This document shows, in pieces, positions 1-6,300 of a stretch of DNA of 9,569 nucleotides. The DNA comes from an uncultured Oscillibacter sp. Its GTDB lineage: Bacteria > Bacillota > Clostridia > Oscillospirales > Oscillospiraceae. The stretch is taken from contig CAJFNE010000062.1 in NCBI GenBank assembly GCA_904393855.1, forward strand, positions 1 through 9,569, written 5' to 3'. Under the pieces are notes generated by a model. It was not told the origin of the DNA and made no database searches. It saw nothing but the letters and a program-made list of their open reading frames with translations. How positions within the stretch are numbered: position 1 is the first letter of the stretch; each line of letters starts with the position of its first letter. Both the position numbers and the translations under genes were made by a program.

Positions 1-4
1 TGCA

Positions 5-10
5 TATAAT
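5..10 (+). promoter_or_regulatory. Likely -10 box for tRNA-Cys
   Basis: A perfect TATAAT lies 12 bases before the mature 5' end of the tRNA, so transcription would start about 5 bases before the tRNA. The -35 box would fall outside the window. If another tRNA gene lies just upstream, this could be incidental. Confidence 0.45.
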
Positions 11-22
11 AGAGGTAGAGAC

Positions 23-97
23 GGTGACATAGCCAAGTGGTAAGGCAAGAGTCTGCAAAACTCTCATTCCCCGGTTCAAATCCGGGTGTCACCTCCA
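23..97 (+). tRNA. tRNA-Cys (anticodon GCA)
   Basis: All cloverleaf parts can be folded by eye. The acceptor stem is GGTGACA (23-29) with TGTCACC (87-93). The anticodon stem is AGAGT/ACTCT around the seven-base loop CTGCAAA, which gives anticodon GCA. The T stem is CCCGG/CCGGG around TTCAAAT. The discriminator base is T94, as usual for tRNA-Cys, and the CCA end is encoded at 95-97. It decodes UGC and UGU. tRNA 3' ends are common integration sites, but I see no second copy of this 3' end in the window. Confidence 0.97.
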
Positions 98-98
98 G

Positions 99-163
99 AA
101 AACCACGACAATCTGGATATCGCAGGCGGAATGCCGGCGGTCCCAAGGCTGTCGTGGTTTTTT
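99..163 (+). terminator. Intrinsic terminator after tRNA-Cys
   Basis: AAAACCACGACA (99-110) pairs perfectly with TGTCGTGGTTTT (150-161), and T residues continue to 163. The 39-base loop contains GCCGGC-like sequence that can fold further. It begins two bases after the CCA end, so it fits termination of the tRNA transcript. The loop is longer than in most terminators. Confidence 0.72.
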
Positions 164-382
164 ATGTCCTCAAAATTGGACGTTCGTTCCCAGGATATTT
201 GTAAGCGCAAAGTGGCGGAGAACATAAAAGAATCGAGCAAGGCCGCCGTTTATCGCAAGAGGAAGCCTTTATCTGCAGAGAGACTGAGCGGCTTTTCCCC
301 TTGGAAAAAAGCTTCTGGAGTATCTCTGTGAGAGAGCTATTCCAGCGGGAAGATAAAAGCGGAAAGGCCGCAGACCCCGTAG
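164..382. other. No supported gene
   Basis: All three forward frames are interrupted or lack a credible ribosome-binding site. A 55-codon frame from ATG 164 has no Shine-Dalgarno site and starts on the terminator's T-run. A TTG at 301 opens the frame of the downstream gene, but it has no good ribosome-binding site and its extra residues look like non-coding translation. I see no repeat, RNA gene or clear promoter here. Confidence 0.4.
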
Positions 383-463
383 GAACTGGACTGGGACGCC
401 CTGACCCGCGTCCGGAACTGGGAGGAGCTAGCCGGATGGATCATGGGGCGGCTTTTTGCCCCT
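383..463 (+). pseudogene. Possible gene relic, 27 codons
   Basis: In the frame starting at 383, directly after an in-frame TAG (380-382), translation gives a natural-looking stretch beginning ELDWDALTRVRNWEEL and continuing AGWIMGRLFAP. It has G/C-ending codons like the real genes further right, but no start codon, and the frame soon turns into low-quality sequence. I cannot name the family. If real, it is a fragment of a decayed host gene broken by frameshifts. The GGAGGAG at 421-427 would then be Glu codons and not a ribosome-binding site. Confidence 0.3.
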
Positions 464-522
464 ATTTTAGTTCGAGATCATGGGAGATGTCACGCGACAG
501 ATCAGCAGAGAGGGATTATGGA

Positions 523-1512
523 ATGGATATGTTTTCTTCATTTGCCCCGGAACAACTCATCCGAGGAATCAGTTGCGTCAAAACGACAGGGCGCGAGCTT
601 ACCAGGAGAGAAATCGCGGTGTTAAAGAGAAAACTGCGCGCCGCAGAAGAGAATCCTGCTGTCATCCGGCTTGCCAGAGGGGACGGCCGGCCCAAAATCC
701 TCGATCAGATTGTCGCGGATGACAGGGTTATTTTTGGCTGGGGGCTGAAAAGCAGGCATGCCTTTCTGGAACGATCCCCGCTGCGTGATTTTTTGGAACC
801 CAACCAGATGGATGCCGGTCAGCTGAAGAGAATCCTAAAATTATATGAGGACGATCTCCCCTATCATTTCCGCAAGGCGGGATTCGGTGCTGGCTGGAAC
901 TCCGCGCGGCATCGCAGTCTCGTTCAGAGACTATATGATTCCATCGATGCGAATCAGGACACTGGGGAGAATTTGCTGCTGATCAAAGACTGGCTCTGCG
1001 CCGTGCTGCATACGGCCGGCAGTCCTGCTTTCCACAATCTCTCCCCTTGGGTATCGGCGTCTGCTGGAAGTAAGAGGTATAAAACCGCGTACCTGTTCGG
1101 CGCGGGAAGAGCGGATTCCTACAGAGGGGAAAGAACACGCCGCCGTTTTGTGATTTTTGACACCTGGGTTTCACCTGGGGATGAGCACCGCACTTTTGAG
1201 CGAACTCAGTTTTTAATTGCGCGTTTTCGGGAAATCGGACTGCCCTGGTATGCAGACAGGCACTATGAAATCATGCTGAAATACGCTATATATCCTCAAA
1301 ATCTCATCGGGTATTATTATTTTGAGAATGATATGCCGCTCCACTATTACCTGAATCCGCATTATTGGAGCCGCATGGAGTCCGACCCGCACTTTCAGAT
1401 TGGCGATGAGGTCATGATTGACCAAACGGATGTGGGATTCCCGGCCGACAACCCGTATCGGATTATCTATGAAAGGCGAGGCGGCCGATTTGGGGTATAC
1501 GAGCGCCGATAG
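523..1512 (+). CDS. Unrecognised protein, faintly ART-like
   Basis: This encodes 329 residues from ATG 523, chosen because AGAGAGGG ends eight bases upstream. An alternative ATG at 436 has GGAGGAG eight bases upstream, but the added residues look non-coding. I do not recognise the family. There is no signal peptide or membrane segment, so it is probably cytoplasmic. The N-terminal third is charged and helical (about 20-45 and 96-120). The C-terminal half has a motif SPWVSAS (174-180), then A189 and FG (192-193), a hydrophobic strand FVIFDTW (209-215), and EIMLKYAIYP (249-258) followed by IGYYY. That order loosely recalls ADP-ribosyltransferase folds (a Ser-rich strand, then a Glu before an I-P-x-x-I-x-G strand), but the resemblance is weak. 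The codons are visibly more A/T-rich than those of downstream genes, suggesting acquisition. It stands alone, followed by a relic and a terminator. Confidence 0.72.
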   Translation: MDMFSSFAPEQLIRGISCVKTTGRELTRREIAVLKRKLRAAEENPAVIRLARGDGRPKILDQIVADDRVIFGWGLKSRHAFLERSPLRDFLEPNQMDAGQLKRILKLYEDDLPYHFRKAGFGAGWNSARHRSLVQRLYDSIDANQDTGENLLLIKDWLCAVLHTAGSPAFHNLSPWVSASAGSKRYKTAYLFGAGRADSYRGERTRRRFVIFDTWVSPGDEHRTFERTQFLIARFREIGLPWYADRHYEIMLKYAIYPQNLIGYYYFENDMPLHYYLNPHYWSRMESDPHFQIGDEVMIDQTDVGFPADNPYRIIYERRGGRFGVYERR

Positions 1513-1521
1513 AGCATCGAT

Positions 1522-1657
1522 ATGGCCGCGATAGAACGCATCAGATCCAGGAACGCCATGCGCCCGCGCCTGGGCTGCAGCGCCTGGCTCCGCCACGAGG
1601 GCCCAGCTGGCGGTCATCCTGGACCGCTTCTGCGGCGTCCTGGCGGAAGAGGCCTAG
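1522..1657 (+). pseudogene. Decayed SLH-domain C-terminus
   Basis: In the frame ending at TAG 1655-1657 the translation ATRAQLAVILDRFCGVL, then AEEA, matches the typical end of an S-layer-homology repeat (ATRAQ-hydrophobic-A-x-hydrophobic-L-x-RF). The preceding part of a repeat seems to continue only in the frame opened by ATG 1522 (RNAMRPRLGCSA), with about 7 extra bases at 1583-1590 breaking the frame. SLH domains anchor surface proteins to the Gram-positive cell wall. Here only a stub remains, so it is a relic. The composition returns to the high-GC style of the host, unlike the gene just upstream. Confidence 0.5.
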
Positions 1658-1679
1658 ACCATCTGATTCCCAGAATTCC

Positions 1680-1713
1680 GAAAGCCGGGCGGAGAACTCT
1701 CCGCCCGGCTTTC
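1680..1713. terminator. Strong hairpin terminator
   Basis: A 15-bp perfect stem, GAAAGCCGGGCGGAG (1680-1694) with CTCCGCCCGGCTTTC (1699-1713), closes a four-base AACT loop. It lies between plus-strand material ending at 1657 and the minus-strand TetR gene ending at 1740. It can therefore serve both directions, although the T-runs are short on each side. Confidence 0.7.
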
Positions 1714-1739
1714 TGCATGGAAAATTGAAGGGTGTGTCC

Positions 1740-2345
1740 TCAGGGGCGGGCCGCGTCCGTCTGCGGCGCGTTGTCCGTTCGGTGGGGCAGCCCGCTGACG
1801 ATCATCTGCTCCGCCAGGGCCGCCATGTCCTCCGTGCTCTCCGCCATACCGCCCTGAGCCCAGGCCCGGACCAGACCCACCACCCCGGCAACCACGAACT
1901 CCAGGTAGTAGTTGGTCCCGGAGGCGCTGCCCAGGTCGTAGAACCCGTTCCACTCCCGCAGGTACATGTCGTAGATCAGCCTCTGCAGGCGGCTGAAGAA
2001 GAGGGCCTCCCCGCCGCCCAGGATCGTGGCGAACAGCTCCTGGTTCTCCAGGATGAAGCGGAAGACCGCCGTCAGGATGGGCCGCAGACTGCCCCGGCTG
2101 TTCCCCACGTCATAGGCGGAGAGGACCTCCGTCAGCTGCTGGAACAGCTCCTGCTCCACCTGCTCCCGCATGTCGTAGAGGTCCTTGTAGTGGGTGTAGA
2201 AGGTCCCCCGGTTCACGTCCGCCAGCTCCGTCAGCTCCCGAACCGTGATGTCCTTCAGATCCTTCTCCTGCAGCAGGGCGGCCAGCGCCGCCTGCAGCCG
2301 CTTTCGGGTCCGGCGCACCCGCCGGTCCTGACTGGGCTGTTCCAT
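1740..2345 (-). CDS. TetR/AcrR-family repressor
   Basis: This 201-residue one-component repressor has the normal TetR length. The DNA-binding helix-turn-helix lies at about residues 33-57 (ITVRELTELADVNRGTFY, then THYKDLYDM), with the family's typical G-T-F-Y-x-H-Y-x-D recognition-helix signature. The C-terminal half (about 80-185) is the ligand/dimer domain, ending with the G-x-x-x-L-x-x-x-W type helix (AGVVGLVRAW) and an ST-E-x-x segment seen in the TetR_C_8/DhaS-like branch. The ATG at 2343-2345 has AGGGGAT upstream at short spacing. It is divergent from the ABC ATPase gene across 194 bases. Such pairs usually have the regulator repress its neighbour and itself until an effector binds. The effector cannot be read from the sequence. 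Confidence 0.94.
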   Translation of the reverse strand: MEQPSQDRRVRRTRKRLQAALAALLQEKDLKDITVRELTELADVNRGTFYTHYKDLYDMREQVEQELFQQLTEVLSAYDVGNSRGSLRPILTAVFRFILENQELFATILGGGEALFFSRLQRLIYDMYLREWNGFYDLGSASGTNYYLEFVVAGVVGLVRAWAQGGMAESTEDMAALAEQMIVSGLPHRTDNAPQTDAARP

Positions 2346-2402
2346 CGTGATCCCCTCGGCTTTCTGTAAAATTTTTGGTTCTTCCCGTGATCTTCAACAT
2401 TC

Positions 2403-2463
2403 CCCGGCGGAAGTGTCTGTTTTTGCACAGGCGGGGCTGATTTTGCCGATTGCAACCGCCGGG
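2403..2463. repeat. 8-bp inverted repeat, possible operator arms
   Basis: CCCGGCGG (2403-2410) and CCGCCGGG (2456-2463) are perfect inverted copies separated by 45 bases, with partly matching flanks (ATTC before one, AATT after the other). The right arm lies between the -35 and -10 boxes proposed for the ABC operon. It might bind a regulator or be a chance result of high GC. Confidence 0.3.
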
Positions 2464-2477
2464 AATTCCATTATAAT
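2450..2477 (+). promoter_or_regulatory. Sigma-A-type promoter of the ABC operon
   Basis: A perfect TATAAT (2472-2477) is preceded at 16 bp by TTGCAA (2450-2455). Transcription would start near 2484, giving a leader of about 56 bases before the ATPase start at 2540. This AT-rich patch is the best plus-strand promoter in the divergent intergenic region. I found no convincing promoter for the TetR gene on the other strand. Confidence 0.6.
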
Positions 2478-2495
2478 TGACATATGAATGATAAT
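2470..2495. promoter_or_regulatory. Candidate TetR operator
   Basis: An AT-rich quasi-palindrome is centred on CATATG (2481-2486). The left arm is ATTATAATTGA, and the right arm reads ATTATCATT on the opposite strand, with a two-base offset. It covers the -10 box and predicted start site of the ABC promoter, where a repressor would block RNA polymerase. The symmetry is imperfect, so this is a suggestion only. Confidence 0.3.
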
Positions 2496-2539
2496 CAACA
2501 GCTGTTTTGCGCGGACGGCTATGAGCAGGAGGCGGACCT

Positions 2540-3241
2540 ATGGCATACATTTCCCTGGACCAGGTGGTCAAGCGCTATCAGATGGGCGAGGTGACGATCA
2601 CCGCCGCGGACCACATTACCTTCGACGTGGACAAGGGGGAGTTTGTCATCATCGTGGGTCCCTCCGGGGCCGGCAAGACCACGGTGCTGAACATCCTGGG
2701 GGGCATGGACGCCTGCGACGAGGGCACCATCACCGTGGACGGCAGCCTGATCAGCGGCTACAGCAGCCGCCAGCTGACCACCTACCGCCGCTATGACATC
2801 GGCTTCGTGTTCCAGTTCTACAACCTGGTCCAGAACCTGACGGCCCTGGAGAACGTGGAGCTGGCCGCCCAGATCTGCAAGGACCCCCTGGACGCGGAGG
2901 ACGTGCTGCGCCACGTGGGCCTGGGGGACCGGCTGAACAACTTTCCGGCCCAGCTCTCCGGCGGCGAGCAGCAGCGGGTGGCCATCGCCCGGGCTTTGGC
3001 CAAGAACCCCAAGCTGCTGCTGTGCGATGAGCCCACCGGCGCCCTGGACTATGTCACCGGCAAGTCCATTTTGAAGCTGCTGCAGGACACCTGCCGCCAG
3101 CAGGGCATGACCGTCATCGTCATCACCCACAACACCGCCATCGCGCCCATGGCGGACAAGGTCATCCACGTGAAGAACGGCCGGGTGGACCGCATCGACC
3201 GCAACGAGACCCCCATGCCGGTGGAGGAGATCGAGTGGTAA
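2540..3241 (+). CDS. MacB/LolD-type ABC ATPase
   Basis: This 233-residue nucleotide-binding subunit powers the FtsX-family permease encoded next. Every ABC motif is present. Walker A is GPSGAGKT at 40-47, the Q-loop is Q92 (FVFQFYNL), the signature is LSGGEQQR at 139-146, Walker B is LLLCDEP at 159-165, the D-loop is GALD at 167-170, and the switch His is H197 (ITHN). The FQFYNLV and EPTGALD sequences are characteristic of the MacB/LolD (FtsE-like) branch. The start is ATG 2540 with AGGAGG seven bases upstream. It is the first gene of the operon, 145 bases before the permease, and a palindromic repeat fills most of that gap. Antimicrobial export, lipid or lipoprotein handling, or peptidoglycan-hydrolase control are all possible for this branch. 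Confidence 0.96.
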   Translation: MAYISLDQVVKRYQMGEVTITAADHITFDVDKGEFVIIVGPSGAGKTTVLNILGGMDACDEGTITVDGSLISGYSSRQLTTYRRYDIGFVFQFYNLVQNLTALENVELAAQICKDPLDAEDVLRHVGLGDRLNNFPAQLSGGEQQRVAIARALAKNPKLLLCDEPTGALDYVTGKSILKLLQDTCRQQGMTVIVITHNTAIAPMADKVIHVKNGRVDRIDRNETPMPVEEIEW

Positions 3242-3247
3242 ACATGC

Positions 3248-3369
3248 AGTTAGGAGATAGGAGATATGAGATAGGAGTGATTGAGCCGCCTGCGGCGGCC
3301 ATTCCATCTGTCCGGCTCTGCCGGACACAGAAACTCCTATCTTCTATCTCTTAACTCCTCATTTCTCAT
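3248..3369. repeat. Palindromic repeat inside the ABC operon
   Basis: Outer arms GAGATATGAGATAGGAGT (3261-3278) and ACTCCTATCTTCTATCTC (3333-3350) are inverted copies, matching at 16 of 18 positions. Related GAG/GGAGATA-like sequence extends them to about 3248 and 3369. Inside are two tight hairpins: GCCGCC-TGC-GGCGGC (3285-3299) and TGTCCGGC-TCT-GCCGGACA (3309-3327). The purine-rich and pyrimidine-rich arms around GC hairpins look like a mobile or dispersed intergenic repeat (MITE- or REP-like) inserted between two co-transcribed genes. In the mRNA it would fold into one long structure just before the permease ribosome-binding site. Confidence 0.7.
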
Positions 3370-3386
3370 TCGCCGGAGGGATTCCT

Positions 3387-6300
3387 ATGAAGCTGCGGCA
3401 CAACCGCATCATCACGGACGCTGTGCGGGAGATCCGAAACACCCGCAGCCGCTTCCTCTCTTTGATGATCCTCTCCGCTTTGGCGGTGTGCTTCCTGGCG
3501 GGGCTGCGGGCCACGGCCCCGGACATGAAGAAGTCCGCGGACCTGTACTTCGACCAGCAGAACCTGATGGACCTGCATGTCCTCTCCACCCTGGGCCTGA
3601 CGGACGAGGACGCGGACGCCCTGGCACAGCAGCCCGGCGTGGCGGCGGTGGAGCGGGCCTATACGGTGGACGCCATGGTCCACCTGACGGACAACGACTA
3701 TATCGTCAAGGTCCTCTCCTTCACGGAGGACCCGGGCCTCAACGCCCCCCGGCTGGTGGAGGGCCGCCTGCCCCGGTCCGCCGGGGAGTGCCTGGTGGAG
3801 CCGCTGCTGCTGGAGGAGACCGGCCTGCAGCTGGGGGACACCCTCACGCTGGACACCGGAGAGGGGGACTACGCCGACGCCCTGCGGGGGGAGGCGTTCA
3901 CCATCGTGGGTACCGCCGACTCCCCGCTGTACGTGGGCACCGACCGGGGCACATCGTCTCTGGGCACCGGCAAGGTGTCCGCCTTTGTGCTGCTGCCCTT
4001 GGACGCCTTTGCCCTGGACACCTATACGGACATCTACATCCAGGCGGAGGGCACCGAGGAACTTCTCTGCTATGACGACGCCTACACAGACCGGATCGAC
4101 AGCCTGACGGACAGTTTGGAGGACTTCGCGGACCAGCGGGCCCGGCTCCGGGGCGAGGAGGTCATCGGCGAGGCCAACGAGCAGCTGGCGGAGGCGGAGC
4201 AGGAGCTGGCCGATGCCCAGGCGGAGGCGGAGCAGGAGCTCTCGGATGCCTGGTCGGAACTGGCGGACGCCCGGGCGGAGCTGGACGACGGCTGGGCGGA
4301 ATACCGCGACGGCGTCCAGGAGCTGAACGACTCCGTGGCCAAGGCCAACCAGGAGATCGCCGACGGCCAGGCGGAGCTGGATGACGCCCTGGTGGAGCTG
4401 AACGACAACGAGCAGAAGCTGACGGACGCCCGGGCGGAGCTGGACGACGGCTGGCAGGAGTACTACGACGGCCGCCGGGACTATGAGGACGGCTTGGCGG
4501 AGTATGAGGACGGCTACGCCCAGTATGAGGATGGCCTGGAGCAGTACGAGGACGGCTTGGCGGAGTACCAGGCGGGCCAGCGGCGGTTGAACAGCGCTCT
4601 GAACCAGCTGAACGACGGCGAGGCCCAATACAGTGCCGGGAAAAGCCAGTTCGACCAGTTTGCACAGCAACTCTGGACAGCGGCAGCCCAGGCCGGCCTG
4701 ACGGGGGGATATGCCTCCGTAGACGCGCTGCTGTCCGCCGCTGCCGGCGGGAACGCGGAGGCCGGGAATGTGCTGACAGCCGTTATGACGGGCATCCATG
4801 GGCAGCTGAACACACAGATCAGCGAGCTGGAGGCCGCGATCACTGGTTTGAACGGGGAACTGGAAAAGGCCAATCAGGCCGTTGCCGCGCTGCCGGGGCA
4901 GATCGCCGCGCTGGAGGCGGAGATCGCCCTGGCGGAGGAGGCCGGCGCCAGTGAGGAGGAGCTCGCCGCTCTGCAGGCATCGCTGGCGGAGCTGAACACG
5001 GAGCTGAACACCGCCCGGGAGAGCATTCCGCAGCTGACCGCCAGCCTTTCCCAGGCGCAGAGTGGCCTGGCCGCTTTGCAGGCCCAGGCGGCGCAGGTTC
5101 CCGCCGACGGTGCCGCGGTGATCACCTCCTACCAGACCCTGCTGGCCACTCGGCGGGAGCTGGATGACGGCTGGGCCGAGTACTACGACGGCATGGCCCA
5201 GCTGCGGGCGGCCCGGCGGGAGCTGGATGACGCCAAGGCGGTCCTGGACGAGACGGAGGAGGAGCTGGCGGACGGTTGGGCGGAGCTGGAGGACGCCCGG
5301 CTTCAGTTGGAGGATGCCTATCAGGAGCTCCAGGACGGCGAGCAGGAGCTGGCGGACGGCCGGGCGGAGCTGGACCAGGGCTGGCAGGACTACTATGACG
5401 GCCTGCAGGAGCTGGAGGACGCCAGGCAGACCCTGGCCCAGGAGATGGCTGACGCCCAGGCGGAGCTGGATGACGCCCGGGCGGAGCTGAACGACGGCGA
5501 GGCGGAGTATGCCGACGGCCTTGCCGAGTACGAGGACGGCAGGGCGGAGGCGGAGGACAAGATCGCAGACGCCCAGAAGGAGCTGGAGCAGGCCCGGCGG
5601 GATATTGAGGACATCGAGGAGTGCGAGTGGTACCTCCTGGGCCGAAACACCAACACCGGCTACGTCAGCTACTCCATGGACGCGGACCGGATGGGGAATC
5701 TGGCCTCCGTGTTCCCGCTGATCTTCTTCCTGGTGGCGGCGCTGGTGTGTTTGACCACCATGACCCGCATGGTGGAGGAGCAGCGCATCACCATCGGCGG
5801 GCTGAAGGCCCTGGGCTACTCCAAGGGGGCCATCGCAATCAAATATGTGGGCTACGGCTTCCTGGCAAGCACCGTGGGGGCCCTGCTGGGTCTGGCGGTG
5901 GGACTGACGCTGCTGCCCTGGATCATCTGCAACGCCTGGAACATCATCTACACCCTGGGGGAGGTGCAGTACGGCCTGGAGCCGGCGACCTCCGCCGCAG
6001 CATGCCTCGCCGCCATCGGCACGGTGACGCTATCCGCTCTGGGGGCCTGCTTCTCCACGCTGACCGCCGTTCCCGCCCAGCTGATGCGCCCCAAGGCGCC
6101 TCCGGCGGGCAAGCGGGTGCTGCTGGAGCGCATCCCCGGGATCTGGCGGCGGCTGTCCTTCAACTACAAGATCACCATTCGGAACCTGTTCCGCTACCAG
6201 CGGCGGTTCTGGATGACGGTCATCGGCATCGGCGGCTGTGCCGCCCTGATCGTCACCGCCTTCGGCCTGCGGGGATCCATCTTCGACATCATGGACAAGC

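Noticed and set aside
301..522. N-terminal extension of the 523-1512 gene from TTG 301 or ATG 436
   Set aside because: TTG 301 has no good ribosome-binding site. ATG 436 has a good GGAGGAG before it, but the extra residues look like non-coding translation and the same bases read better as Glu codons in another frame. ATG 523 has its own site.
23..1739. Integrated element with attL/attR at tRNA-Cys
   Set aside because: No second copy of the tRNA 3' end and no integrase gene are visible in the window, so integration is only a suspicion.
2477..2482. TTGACA as the -35 box of the ABC operon
   Set aside because: No acceptable -10 hexamer lies 16-18 bp downstream. The perfect TATAAT immediately before it, with TTGCAA further upstream, is a better promoter.
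3366..4799. Long open frame on the minus strand opposite the permease (477 codons)
   Set aside because: It is a shadow of a high-GC, repetitive coding region. Its translation is low-complexity and it lacks a ribosome-binding site or any known domain.
4264..5622. CRISPR or tandem satellite array
   Set aside because: The repetition follows codons and heptads within one open reading frame, without regular spacers.
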